DNA of 64,000 nt from Polyodon spathula (Eukaryota > Chordata > Actinopteri > Acipenseriformes > Polyodontidae), in assembly GCF_017654505.1 (NCBI RefSeq), contig NC_054545.1, forward strand, positions 16,448,547 to 16,512,546, in the 5' to 3' direction. This document shows positions 1 through 11,385 of the stretch, in pieces. Below the pieces are notes generated by a model. It saw only the letters and a program-made list of their open reading frames with translations, had not been told where the DNA came from and did not search any database. How positions within the stretch are numbered: position 1 is the stretch's first letter; each line of letters starts with the position of its first letter. The translations under genes were made by a program, and so were the position numbers.

Positions 1-3
1 GGT

Positions 4-289
4 GCTGTGAATTCTTGATTTTCAATTTTGTTTACAATTCCTTTTAAAAATCTGTTTCCAATTCCTTTTAATGGATATTTTATAGACATAATGATTGCTG
101 TGATTATCCAACTACTTTCTTGTGACTTCAATTTAAATAATGTATTGCCACTGTGAGAAGCCCATTTTAACAGAATACTGATAATTGCCATTTTGATCAA
201 TTGCGAGTTGGAATTGATTAAAAGGGAATTGGGAATTGATTTTAAAAAGGACATGGAATTGGAATTGAAAAACAAGAAATTACCCCAAC
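4..289. repeat. Foldback (inverted-repeat) element, MITE-like
   Basis: Positions about 4-68 are an imperfect reverse complement of about 222-285. Both arms are rich in the words CAATTCC / GGAATTG and run outward to matching TTCTTG and CAAGAA blocks. The arms are about 60 bp and the unpaired centre about 155 bp. The layout is that of a small non-autonomous DNA transposon or MITE. No target duplication can be confirmed because the left end touches the window edge. It lies in an upstream intron of ZFYVE1. The short open frame across the right arm is not a gene. Confidence 0.6.
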
Positions 290-634
290 TTACTCTCTTT
301 TTGAAAATCTCAATCTATGTTATTGGTAAAACATTTGAACGGCCGTGTGATAAGGTAACAAAGTTGTTGGACATTATTAGTTCCCATATCTATTAATGCC
401 ACCCACAGTACAAGTTTTTTGACACTCCACTTAGGTTAGGAATAGAAACCCAGCTGTTCAAAGCGTTTTTCTCTTGCTGTGCTGCAATGCAGGCCTGCTA
501 CGAGGCTGGGAAGGAGGTACTTGTGGTACCCAAAACCTCTGCGTCCTGCGACTCACCCTGGTTTGGTCTGGCTATATATGCCTGGTCTGGGTAAGTGCTC
601 TATTTCATTATGACAAATGTTTTGGTTATTTAGC

Positions 635-1434
635 GTGTTTGAGAGTATCAGCTTTACTACACAGTGTGAATGGAGCTGTAGAGATGACTGTAGGTTTGGG
701 TTGGTTTACCAGTTTTTCGGTTTACCGCGGTTTAGGTACATTACGGTATTAATACCGTTGCTTTTATTCTAAATCGCAATTATCGTAATTCGGTTGTACA
801 CCGGTTAACGCATTTTTTCAACTGCAAACACGCTTCTTCTAAATCAAGTGATGGTACTTGCAGCCTTAGCAAAGTGTCTGAGGAAGATCTTTTTGTGAAA
901 TTATACTGTATTTTGATAATGGCTTTGAAGGAAACGGTCAACGTCACAGAATACATGTTTCAATTGCTGCGTTCTGTTACCCAGAGCTTGCTGCGCCGGC
1001 TGCTATTGGCTTCTGTCTTTCTGACGTCACACACAGCTTTTAGAGAAACGCCTTCAAACCTTCAGCGTAGCACACATTTTCAATGTGCTATATTTACATT
1101 TGTCTGGATTATGAAGTCGGTTTAATGTAATAGAGTAACTTTAACTTTGTTGGCAGCGCCAGCAGTAGTTTTAGTGGTTATTTGAATTACGATTAGCAGG
1201 TCACTCGTGATCTTTGCATCGTCCCTTTGGTCAACCAGCCTCCCGCAGTAACATTTCAAAGCTGCGCTGGGCTCTGCTGAATCTGCAGATATTTCTGTGG
1301 GTTTTGAGTGACATGTACAGCGCATCTCCGCGATTCTGTGCAGCACTGTGCAGAACTGCAGAAATCTGCTCTATAAGAACACGACCAATGTCTCAAACAA
1401 AACTAGATTCCAATTTTCTTAGATAAGTTAAGAA

Positions 1435-1470
<36 letters not shown>

Positions 1471-2185
1471 CTCCACATGTGTAATAATCACCAATGTAAA
1501 TCCAATAACTCGTTTTAGTATTAAAATACTTTTCTTTTCGCTACACATTTTATTTATCCAGTTGAAAAAATAAACGACTCATCTCTGCTCTTGACTAATA
1601 ACCTGTACGGGTACATGCTTGTGTTTTAAGAAAAAGACCGATCATTTCCCAATTCTATTTGCCATCAGCTAAACAAAGTATTTATTTATTTGTTTGTTTA
1701 TTTATTTAATTTATACGTTATAAACTACAGCACCACGTCATTTTGAGAAAATAATAGATCTTAATACTGTTGTAATATAACATTGACAGTGTAACTTTAG
1801 TTTTTTTTTTTTTTTTTTTTTTAATTATTATTCTGATTGTCTTTATAAAAAGAAACATACCAAGTTATCTGGTATAGTTAAATACTAAATGTTTAAATCA
1901 TTCCATGAAAGGAAGTGTGATTTGTTGGTTTTATTTTTGTGAATTACGGTAATTTAAATGATTTACATTAGTCTTTCTTCTTTTGAGCCTTTATTTGATA
2001 ACCTGCATGATGTACTGTGTACCGTGATATCAAGGTTACCACGGTATTTTTTTTTAATGGTTATCATACCATGAAAATGTAATACCGTCCCATCCCTAGA
2101 TGACTGTGCTGTGTTTGAGCGTATAAGCTGTACTGCACAGTGAAGTGTGAATGGAGCTATAGAGATGACTGTGCTGTGTTTGCAG
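635..2185 (+). repeat. About 65-bp tandem repeat abutting a ZFYVE1 acceptor, split by a transposon
   Basis: A unit beginning GTGTTTGAG and ending GAGATGACTG occurs at 635-690 and again at 2111-2171. A third, truncated copy (GTGTTTGCAG, 2176-2185) forms the splice acceptor of the next ZFYVE1 exon. Removing the hAT insertion at 691-2098 and one target duplication makes the copies directly adjacent, separated by TGCT. The copies differ by several substitutions and a small indel, so the duplication is old. The repeat therefore predates the hAT insertion. Confidence 0.75.
691..2098. mobile_element. Non-autonomous hAT transposon (1408 bp) with 8-bp target duplication
   Basis: The element is flanked by identical 8-bp direct repeats GATGACTG at 683-690 and 2099-2106, the target duplication length of hAT transposons. 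The left end starts TAGGTTTGGG and the right end finishes CCCATCCCTA. Reverse-complemented, the right end gives TAGGGATGGGACGGTATTAC, which aligns with the left end as an imperfect terminal inverted repeat. Both termini then run into GGTTTACCGCGG / CCGTGGTAACC-type blocks. No open frame inside resembles a hAT transposase; the longest are under 90 codons and unremarkable. T-runs occur at 1439-1465 and 1801-1822. It sits in a ZFYVE1 intron, 87 bp upstream of an exon. Confidence 0.88.
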
Positions 2186-2303
2186 GTATGTGATCGAGTG
2201 TCCGAACTGTGGGGTGATCTACCGGAGCCGGCAGTACTGGTTTGGGAATCAGGATCCTGTGGACACTGTGGTGCGCACTGAGATCGAGCACATCTGGCCT
2301 GGG
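2186..2303 (+). CDS. zfyve1: ZFYVE1 coding exon (fifth from last)
   Basis: The acceptor is TTTGCAG and the donor GGG|GTAAGT. The first base completes a codon begun in the preceding exon, outside the window. The exon encodes [20 protein letters not shown] and continues to EIEHIWPG, with a CPNCG knuckle and an [10 protein letters not shown] stretch typical of this gene. Confidence 0.95.
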
Positions 2304-2586
2304 GTAAGTACTTCTGTCTTGATGACTTACAGGTCCACCATACTTTGCATTACAAACTTGAAACACATATCAGTGGATAAGAGAGAGACCGACGTACACT
2401 TCCGGATAGTTTTTTTTTGTGTGAAGTCACTGAGAGGGGCATTTAGTGTCTAAAGGGCGGAGACAGTTTACAACAGCCCGGCACAAACAAAACATCACAG
2501 TAACTTGTTTAGAGCTAATAAAAAAAAAAAAGAGTAAACCCTGTAAACGTGATGTATTTGACTTATAATCATATTAGAATGATTAT

Positions 2587-2646
<60 letters not shown>

Positions 2647-2649
2647 ATA

Positions 2650-2732
<83 letters not shown>

Positions 2733-5700
2733 TTTTACAACATTCATAAATATCAAAAAAGGAATGGCTATAAGCAGATAAACTACAGTTTAGAACAGTC
2801 TTCTGTTGTCATTAGAGAGCTGTCCTTTAAATTGCTTGCAGTCTAAAATGGTAGAACACTGTTAGGACAATTCATTTCAACAGGCAGAAAGATCAATGGT
2901 GATAGTGGCTGGCTGGTTAGGAGGGTGCTGTTTTCCAGCTAACGCCTATCTCTATCTCTGGTTTCAGTCAGATGGCTTCCTGAAGGATAACAACAACGCA
3001 GCTCAGAGGCTGCTGGACGGAGTGAACTTCATGGCCCAGTCCGTCTCTGAGCTTAGTGTCAAGCCGGCCAAGGTGGTGACCTCCTGGCTGACCGATCAGA
3101 TCGCTCCCGCCTACTGGAGACCCAACTCTGAGATCCTGGTCAGTAGTGGTCAGGTAGCTGGGGGTGTTTAAAGTATTGGGACTTGATTCAGTTTGATCTA
3201 AAGCAGGGGTTCCCTAAACTTTGCCAATGTGGGGACCACTATGGTGTTAAAGGATCACAGACCACCAAAAAATACATTTATTTGTTATATATGTATTTTA
3301 TATACTATTGCTCCACCTAATGCACTTGTAAATTAAAATGTGGCTTCATTTCAGCATTACATTATTAATTATAGAACAGTAAATATTTCTTACTCTGCAG
3401 AATAAATAGCAAAAATTATTTTTGTATCCCTATTTTTACAGTAAACCTTTTTGTGTTAATGGCTGCTAACTATTGAACTCATTCACTTTTAAAATCTTTG
3501 TTTGAAAAATAGTCTTTTGAAATGACCCTGGAATTGTAACAGTCAAACACTGAGATAATGTAATAAACCATTGGAGTTAACTGTGAGCTAGTGCAGGGAC
3601 AAGCCTCGAGCTCTGCACAGCCTCTTCTCATTCCCCATCTTGCTTTGCTCCTGCTTATCAGAAATGCCACAAGTGTGGCTGCCCGTTCCAGGATAACGAC
3701 ACAAAGCACCACTGCCGGGCCTGCGGGGAGGGCTTCTGTGACAACTGCTCCACCAAATCCAGGCCAGTGCCTGAGCGGGGATGGGGGCTGGGCCCTGTGC
3801 GAGTCTGTGATGTGTGCTTCGAGCAGAGAGGGGCACGCCCAGGTAAACATCAGACTTCTCCCAGCCCTTCTCACAGCGCCGCCATGTTACATACACGTTA
3901 AGAGTACGAACCAGGGTTTTACATTCCATTGTCTTATTGCCAGTATTACCACTGCTTGGAGATCTTTTGTTTCTTTGTGCATATTTTTTACCTCGGTTTG
4001 GAATATGCAGATGTTTCAAAGACAATACAATTGCAGTTAAAGCTGCTGCTTCATGAAATCACTTCCTGTATGGGAGCTCTGTTTCACTCCAGCTGGTCCT
4101 AGCTGCAGTTGGGTCATGTGACCTGCCACACCAGACATGGTTAAATACCAGTAATTAACATATAAAAAACAAGCAAAGAACCAAAAGATCTTCATCACAA
4201 GGCCTATCATAATGTGGCTTATGGATTTTAAAACTTTGTAACAGGATGGCTGCCAGATGCGAACCAGCAAGCCTGCACACCACAAGCGAGCATCTGAACC
4301 ACTATGCTGAAGAGCCAGGCCCGTCTACATTTGCGGTTACAGAAATTTTAATCTAATCTCATCTCAACAACCGGGGAAATCCTTAACGGCACTGCATCAC
4401 ACAAAAATTCGTATTGTCGTGTGTTCACGGTTTGATTTTCTGTACTGAGATGAGCAATCCCAGTGAGTGAAATCAGTATCTTGGTGGCTATTGCTCAATA
4501 ACGTCATAGTAACCCACTGTGCCTCCTAGCCCCTGCCCTGTTGATACTTAGGTTCATTTCTGCTCTAGATTTACAGGAGACTGAGTTGGAGGAGGAAGGA
4601 GGGACGCTGATCGCCAGGAAGGTTGGAGAGGCTGTACAGAACACACTGGGGGCTGTAGTGACCGTCATGGACATCCCCTTAGGTGAGCTAGGAATGTTTG
4701 GATTTGAAACATCAGAAAACCTGTCAGACTCACAATGATATCTTAATGAGTCTTTGAATCGAAAGCGTACAAACAAGCAATTAATCTTCAGTCTGGATTT
4801 GTAGTAATAGCCTTCCTCAAAATGTTCAATAAAATAAGAACTTTGCATGAGTTAAGGTTTAAAATACCAGAACAAAGTCTGCTGTTTCAGGAAATCCATT
4901 CACCCCCCCCCCCCCCCCCCACCCCGCCCCCCCACCCCCCCCCCCCATTATAATTGAATTTTTTATTGTATTTATTTTTTTAAAATCTGCATGCAATCAA
5001 ATATAATCAAACCCACTAAATATCAGTCCTGTTAATTTCTCCCTCTGCTTATTATCACCGCATTGAAAGGACTTGGCCAGCATATAATGGGAGTCAATGG
5101 GGACAAGCTCCTGATAATAGCAGTTTGGTTATAATCACACTACAGTCAGTATTATTCACTTTATACAGTGCACCTGATTTTCACCCCATTTAATATCACT
5201 TCTAGGGAATAAAAACACAACATTAAAAGGTTTAAATGAAAGTAAGTTGCTTTACGGTATTGAAATGTTCAGAATATAAAGTATTGTTGCACAATATAGT
5301 ATACAGAACATTTTTACTTCTTTCCTAATGTTTAATTATTACATTATTTTCTACAGGTACAGTAGACATTACTGAAATTATTTGTTTATTACTGCACTGT
5401 TTTCATCAATGCAATACCTAGGCACATTTGTAAGCTTATTGCCACAATTTTTGGTTCAGCCCTTTGAAGTGATACTAAAAGAGTTTGACTGTATTTGCAT
5501 AATTTATAAGATAATTTATTTCCAGTTTCCCTTATAATGTTCATTAGTTAATAAATGTTTCATTGTATTTCACTTCAATCCGAGGATCACAATGCTTTTC
5601 TGAATAGCTTCGTAAGTTCAACAACAAATGTTTTTAGGCTTCTTTTTAGTATTTTGAAATTTAGCACTTTTGAGTGTTTCATAATTGTGGATGATTTCTG

Positions 5701-6024
5701 TATTGATGAGCTCAACTAAGGGGTGACTTACTAATGAAATGGTTTGCAGTGTGAATGGTGGAGAGCTAACGGTTTCCCTTCCCCTCTGCAGGTCTGGTGA
5801 AGGACGCGGCTCGGCCGGTCTACTGGGTCCCTGACCACGAGATCACACAGTGCCATCACTGCTGCCAGCCGTTTAGCCCTAAGCTGTCGAAGCACCACTG
5901 CCGGGCCTGCGGACAGGGTTTCTGTGCCGAGTGCTCCCAGGAGCGCCGCACCGTGCCCTCGCGAGGCTGGGACCACCCTGTAAGAGTCTGCCTGAACTGC
6001 AACCAGAAACCTGGGGACCTCTAG
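2186..6024 (+). CDS. zfyve1: ZFYVE1 (double FYVE-containing protein 1, DFCP1), last five coding exons
   Basis: ZFYVE1 binds phosphatidylinositol 3-phosphate through two FYVE fingers and marks omegasomes, the ER-linked sites of autophagosome formation; it also associates with lipid droplets. Coding exons here are 2186-2303, 2968-3138, 3662-3842, 4569-4682 and 5792-6024. All have GT-AG borders and joining phases, and together give about 271 C-terminal residues ending in KPGDL and TAG. FYVE 1 has four CxxC pairs around [12 protein letters not shown] and ends RVCDVC; its WxxD position reads WRPN. FYVE 2 has the canonical WVPD, then [12 protein letters not shown] and RVCLNC. The N-terminal GTPase-like part lies before the window. 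The gene converges on DCAF4. Recognition rests on near-identical alignment with the vertebrate family as I know it. Confidence 0.97.
2304..2967 (+). other. ZFYVE1 intron with CT and TA microsatellites
   Basis: This intron holds a (CT)n array (about 2589-2645) running almost directly into a (TA)n array (2652-2726). The remainder shows no recognisable gene or element. Confidence 0.85.
2968..3138 (+). CDS. zfyve1: ZFYVE1 coding exon (fourth from last)
   Basis: The acceptor is GGTTTCAG and the donor CTG|GTCAGT. The exon is exactly 57 codons in phase 0, from [16 protein letters not shown] to [12 protein letters not shown]. Its end supplies the WxxD-position residues (WRPN) of the first FYVE finger. 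Confidence 0.96.
3203..3275 (+). mobile_element. Probable hAT-type transposon end (fragment)
   Basis: CAGGGGTTCCCTAAACTTTG, followed by GGGGACCACT and CACAGACCACC, is the typical 5' terminus of many vertebrate hAT MITEs. I could not find the matching right end or an 8-bp duplication nearby, so the element appears truncated or decayed. It lies in the ZFYVE1 intron 3139-3661, which is otherwise featureless. Confidence 0.5.
3662..3842 (+). CDS. zfyve1: ZFYVE1 coding exon, first FYVE finger
   Basis: The acceptor is CTTATCAG and the donor CCA G|GTAAAC. The exon encodes [20 protein letters not shown], then [16 protein letters not shown] and [12 protein letters not shown]: eight Cys/His zinc ligands and the basic KHHCR signature that contacts PI3P. 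It ends after one base of a codon. Confidence 0.97.
4250..4330 (-). mobile_element. tRNA-derived SINE head
   Basis: Read on the minus strand, the segment carries a polymerase III box A-like word (TAGTGGTTCAGATGC, about 4288-4302) and a box B-like word (GGTTCGCATCT, about 4255-4265). They are separated as in a tRNA gene. The cloverleaf is not intact, so this is a SINE or tRNA pseudogene rather than a working tRNA. Any SINE body would run toward 4040. It lies in the ZFYVE1 intron 3843-4568. Confidence 0.6.
4569..4682 (+). CDS. zfyve1: ZFYVE1 coding exon, inter-FYVE linker
   Basis: The acceptor is TGCTCTAG and the donor TTA G|GTGAGC. With the base carried over it encodes [20 protein letters not shown] and then [19 protein letters not shown], a conserved linker between the two FYVE fingers. 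Confidence 0.96.
4903..4946. repeat. Long poly-C tract (interrupted)
   Basis: This run of 44 bases is almost all C, broken only by two A and one G. It lies in the ZFYVE1 intron 4683-5791. The rest of that intron is AT-rich with no recognised element. Confidence 0.95.
5792..6024 (+). CDS. zfyve1: ZFYVE1 terminal coding exon, second FYVE finger
   Basis: The acceptor is CCCTCTGCAG; coding runs to TAG at 6022-6024. The exon encodes [20 protein letters not shown] and continues [43 protein letters not shown]. All eight zinc ligands, WVPD, KHHCR and RVC are present, so this finger should bind PI3P. Confidence 0.97.
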
Positions 6025-6582
6025 CACGATGGCCGGGGTCCCCCTCCCAACCCACCCCTGTCCCGGGAGAGCGTGCTGGAGTACACACTGTAAACCCCAG
6101 AAATTGCAGCTGTGAAGGACAGAAGAACTGTTGCAGTGCATAATGTACAGTACTGTTGGGAGAAAGTGATTACACGGACATAGCTAACGTGATGGCATGC
6201 TATTGAAGAGGAGTTTCTGGTATGCAGGGTTATAGTCAGGTCGCTTACTGCAAACAAGGAGTACAGCTAGGATGTTGTGTAACTGCAGTGGGCCATATCT
6301 ATCAAGGTCTTGACACCAAAATGCAATTTGCTTATTTTTTCATCTAAGTAAAATAAAACCATTAGTCTTACAAAATTATTAAAAGGCATTTTAGAAGGTT
6401 TAATTAAGGACTTACATGTGTGCCAAAGTGGTTTGCTACTAGAAACATTAATAATGTTATTTTTCTTTACAGTACAATGTAATTTGCACAATTGTTTTTT
6501 GAAACTGATTTTTTGGACTGATTTGCTCTGCATTGAACCAACTTCCACTCTGGCCAATAGCATACAGCTCCCAAAAAATAAA
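6025..6582 (+). other. ZFYVE1 3' UTR with candidate poly(A) signals
   Basis: The sequence after the ZFYVE1 stop shows AATAAA hexamers at 6352-6357 and 6577-6582, either of which could end the transcript. The open frames here (for example 6418-6846) are hydrophobic, low complexity and unlike any family I know. The true 3' end cannot be fixed from sequence alone. Confidence 0.55.
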
Positions 6583-7104
6583 CATACTTGTAATGTGTCA
6601 TATAGGACTGTAACAATCATTTTCCTAAGCCTCTGTAACTGTGGAAGTTATGGGAATGTGCAGCACATCATGTGGAAACTCCCTGCTGTGCACCAGTGCG
6701 CTCTTTCTCTCTGGAGCCAATGCCTTCTCTTCAACACTGCAGTTCAGTCCTCAGGAGACTTTATAACCACCCTGTATATTAGGGTTCGTGGGTTTGTTTT
6801 TTTTCTTTTTAGCATTTATGGTCTTTTTTTTACTTGCAGCTTTTAAATCTAATGTGTGGAGAAAACAATCCCAATGGAGTGGATTTAGTGTAGTCAAAGA
6901 ACAGAATTACAAAGTTTAAAGAAAGAAAAAATCATTGCAGTAAACCAAAAGCAACCTGCAGATTGGTTGTACACCATATATAAAGGTAGCATTTAATATG
7001 AGAAGTTCTGCTGTTACTCTCATTGGTTTAGAATATCTAAGCAAAACTGGCCTTTTTGACTAATCAAGCTATTTTACTTGACCTGCAGGACATTCAAATT
7101 AAGT

Positions 7105-7108
<4 letters not shown>

Positions 7109-7139
<31 letters not shown>

Positions 7140-7391
7140 TTAAAAATACAAATAAAAAAGGATTAATATTACATTTTCTGAGAAGTATCTAGCTGTATTC
7201 ATTTTTGTTTTAATGATGTTTTGTTGGTTTACTGCTGGTTTCACAGCCCGATTAGCACTAATCTACTACTCTACCTTACCATAGTGGTAGATTAATCTAA
7301 TCAGGGTCCATGAAACTTATTGATAAGCTGAAAACGGGAACCCTGCAATGTAATTAGAATAGAATTATGTCAGGATGTTAAAGAGGAAGAG

Positions 7392-7441
<50 letters not shown>
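7109..7441. repeat. Poly-A run and TG/TA microsatellite
   Basis: An A-run lies at 7109-7136, and a (TG)n array passes into (TA)n at about 7392-7441. The A-run follows no recognisable retroelement body. Confidence 0.85.
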
Positions 7442-7442
<1 letters not shown>

Positions 7443-9853
7443 GTTTGTATGTGTGTGTGTCCCTGTTTTAAAAAAAAAGAAATAAAAAAAAAAATTTAGA
7501 TTAATTTAGATTAAAAAAAAAATAGGAAAAAGACTTAAAACATGCTTTCTGTACCTGCTAATTATTCCATTCATGTATATTTGACGGGCAAGATTCAGTA
7601 GCTGCTAAAATTAGAATCATGCCACCTGAACCTAACTGAATACAACTGTATGACACTGAAGCACCCAGAAACACTTTTTGATGTACATAGCATATGTTTT
7701 ATTGCTGTAGCTGAGCTATTGGAATAACCAGACTCGGATCATGTAGTTCATGTAGTTAAAGGTAGAGTACATTAAATAATTCCCTTACTCGTGTTTGTTC
7801 ATATTATTTACTTTCCAATTCTTGATTTGCTTCCATTTTTTTTGATCACATCTTGAAACCTGAAAAGTTTTATCTTGGAAAGGTTTATAGCAATATCTTC
7901 TCAAGATAATTTGAAGATGCGTCTAGGTAAGAGAGTAACTAATTTCATTGTTAGTGTCACCTTCAACACCTGTGTCAGCTTTTTGTTCTGAAGAATGTTG
8001 TTAACAGCAGCAGTGAACTCAGCTAGCACATTACGACACAATTGTCAACAGGGAAGCTTGCACAGGTGTAGAAGATGAGACTAATAATCAAATTAGTCTT
8101 ACACTGATGACACTAAAAGCCCTTGTGGGGAACTAATTAGAAGCATCTTGTAATGGACTTTAGTAGACAATGTATTTCAATAATCCTTTCAGAGCTCTGA
8201 CGTTTTCAACTAAGTTTCAAGGATATGACGAAAACCGAAGCAAACCAAGATTTTGAAACTAAATACCAAGAATGATATGTGACCGAATTATTTAATTTTG
8301 AACGCCCTGTTTATTCTCCCTTTTTAAGGAAAAGGAATGTTGAAATAAAAGAACTAGCTTCTAACAGCCAGGTTTAGTGCTAGCTGTTTGTAATGAACCG
8401 TTCTGCATGGTAGATGTTTCTGTTCGTTATGTAAAATACACATTTTTATTTTTCTGCTGTCCTCGTCAGTGATGTCACTGATCAGTGTTATTTGTATCCC
8501 AGATGTATAGCGTGACATATTTAAAGGAATCTGATATAAAGACTTTAAGCTCCTTGCCAGAGGCAGTGGGGTTGCCTCTACTTTTCTAGTCTTGTTTTAA
8601 GTGCTTGTTTGAAGTTTCTTCCAGAGTGATGGTGGTTTGTGAACTCTCACCCCTTCCTTCTTCAATTAAGTGTGGAGGCCAGGTGTTTGTAAAGAGAGGT
8701 TCAGAATGTCCTTGTTTGATAAATTTCCTCTTGTAAAGAAGTCTGTGTTGTCTCTTATTGGATGTCTTGCATTATTTTGTCTGGTCTTCAGTATAAGGTG
8801 TTCTTTTTTCTGAATCATTCTAGCTCAGTGGAGGTTTCCTGACCCCTGTCAATTTAATAATTGTTTGTTGGAAAGCCATTGAAACTAGCTTAAAAATGAT
8901 ACTGAAGTTCTTGTCTAGTATAGAGAAAGGTGGGCATTTGTATTACCTCCATACAGTCGCACAATCACAGCAAGCTCAAGTCAGCTACTCTGGTCCACGT
9001 CAGCTGGAATAATTCTGAAAACTGCGTTGGGTATTCATGCTTTTGTTTTCCTCTCAAATATTGTACCACACTTTTCCTTTTGTCCTAAAGTCCTCTGCCA
9101 TGCTGCACATTGAGTTCAGAACCTGTAGTGTACCCATATTTCTCATCTTTATTTTAACCCATGATAGACCTTGTTATGATCATCGACGCACATCTTTCCA
9201 AACAAATCACTGTCTTTTCCAGTTATGACAGTAAAACCAACCTCTTTTACTTATCAATGAGTAGGAAGGATACTGTAGTTTTTTTGTGGAAAAGGAGGGA
9301 GCACACATTTTATTTAAAACTTGCCATAATTATTTACTGCAGGCAAAAAGGCAGAAAATGAAAAATGTGTGTCTAAATCTAAAATGTAATAAGTGGATAC
9401 ACAATGTTTTGGAAGACAATTCTATGAATCATCCTTCATTTTCTACCAATTTTTAATATTCTTTTACATGTGTTCCATTGACTTATGTGCACAGAGTGAA
9501 CTGTGATCTTTCCTTTTATTAATCTCTAGCTTTGTATTTACAGTGGTGGCAGAGGATTTACACTGTCAAATACTTACTTTTTTGAAAGGGGCATACCAAA
9601 CCTAACCCTAACCCAAACTATGTCTTCAAATCCATTTGTTACTGCACCTGTAACTAGTTAACCCCAGTCATGAAGTAATATTTAAATCCCTCCACCAGAG
9701 GGTGCAGTTTAACCTAAACACTTAACTGAGGATTTTAAAATGTAGCCCTATATTAAATACACTTACTGGCCACATATATTGTAGACTAGGGCATTTTTTT
9801 TTTTATTTTACTTTATTCTCAACTTATTGCAAGTTCCCAGAATCAACAACATA
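7442..9853. other. Intergenic AT-rich DNA between ZFYVE1 and DCAF4
   Basis: I see no gene, RNA or mobile element in this stretch. Open frames near 9037-9361 are short and have no family resemblance. Confidence 0.6.
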
Positions 9854-9856
9854 CTA

Positions 9857-10170
9857 AGCCCCTTTAACACTAGCATGCTCTCCCTGGGTCAGGACCCGGT
9901 ATCATGTGGGTTGGCTACGTGATTTCACACTCCTTTTGATAAAGCAGGGTTGACCTGGGTGACAGATGCAAGTACACAATGTGCGTATCAATGCCCCGGA
10001 AGCAGCTTGTTACAGATGCTTCCATCCAAGCTTCTCTGAATTGAATCGTCATCCCAAATGTTGATTAGAGCAAATGTTTCTTCATTCCTGCTGCAATCTG
10101 GCTCTTGGTGTGTCTCAAATAACAAAAATATGTTCTGGTCCCAGGTAGGAGTACCAGTGTGAAAGGGGCT
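9857..10170. mobile_element. Harbinger-like MITE (314 bp) with 3-bp flanking duplication
   Basis: The left terminus is AGCCCCTTTAACACTAGC and the right terminus ends AAAGGGGCT. Reverse-complemented, the right end reads AGCCCCTTTCACACTGGT, so the terminal inverted repeat extends roughly 35 bp with mismatches. CTA flanks both ends (9854-9856 and 10171-10173), fitting the 3-bp target duplication of PIF/Harbinger elements, whose usual site is TWA. No coding capacity is seen. Confidence 0.7.
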
Positions 10171-10173
10171 CTA

Positions 10174-11385
10174 GACTATCTTTTGGTTTTGAGATGTGAT
10201 CAAAATTGATGAAAAATGGACAGCTTTGTTTATCCAGCTAATGTTATTGTAAACAATGTGATATTATCTCAGAAAATGGTTGATTAGTTACAAATTATGT
10301 GACTACACTCTACTGACAAACTTATTTTTTTTATGTGCATTCTGACCATCCCTTTTGGTACTATAGCCAAAATGTTATTGGGTTAATTATAACTGATAAG
10401 TCGCCCATCTCTAATTGAATCCAAACTTAAAATGGCATTGGTAACATGTCCAAATTACTATCATTTAATTAGGAACACCCATAAAACACCTCCCATAAGA
10501 CTTTCTGCAGGCTATAAGGCTGCCATGAGCAGCCAAGACAGGACCCATTCGACTTGGCTAAGTAAGCACCTGCTACCACCTTATATTTACCAGTGTGTGT
10601 CACACATTTAATCATCAGTTTCAAAAACAAGCATAGTGTCCCACCAGTATAAACACCCTCACCTCACTGCAACATGATTCCCCATATAGCATGAGTAATA
10701 CATAAGTACACAAGAAAATGTATCAATGATATGCCATATGTCCCATCAGTGGTTCTAAATAATGGGTTGATCTCAAAACATTGTCTAGTCAGGATTTTAA
10801 GGAACCAAATGATTTGGTACCATGTTGAGTTTGATTGAATGTTTAAATCCTGAGGCATGGCACCATCAAGATAGATCGCATTGAACAGGGTGGTGAAAAG
10901 ATGACCGTACTGAAACACAAACTGATCGTCCATATGTGGTGATAAATCGGGATTAGGTCTTAGAAAGTATGATCAAGGTTTATTATTTTTAATTTGGGAC
11001 TAAATGATAAAAAGTGTAATAGAGTTAATTTGATAAACTGGTGACAGCACATCTAAAACCACAGGGTGAAACTGCTTACAGGCTTCACTGCAGGTCAATA
11101 AAGGTTTAGGCTTCAATTGACATTACTGATTCAATGAATCCTTGAGTCACATTAGACACAACCCATTTACAATCTGTATCATGCGTGTTATTGAAGCATG
11201 AATTCAGTGCGAGCACCTCACTCACAGCCTGTTCCTGGAATGTATTCTTCACCATTTCCAGTAGCTCTGCATCATTTAATTGGTCATTTCACTGAGCTGT
11301 AGCTTTGTACATTAGAATGTGTCATTGCTAACAGAACTGTAAAAAAAAAAACACAAATCTTTCAAAAACATTAAAATGAAAATGG
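10174..11385. other. Intergenic DNA, no recognised feature
   Basis: AT-rich sequence. A minus-strand open frame at 10664-10933 has no recognisable domain and no supporting signals. Confidence 0.55.

Noticed and set aside
6418..6846. 142-codon frame after ZFYVE1
   Set aside because: Hydrophobic low-information sequence in the likely 3' UTR, with no family resemblance.
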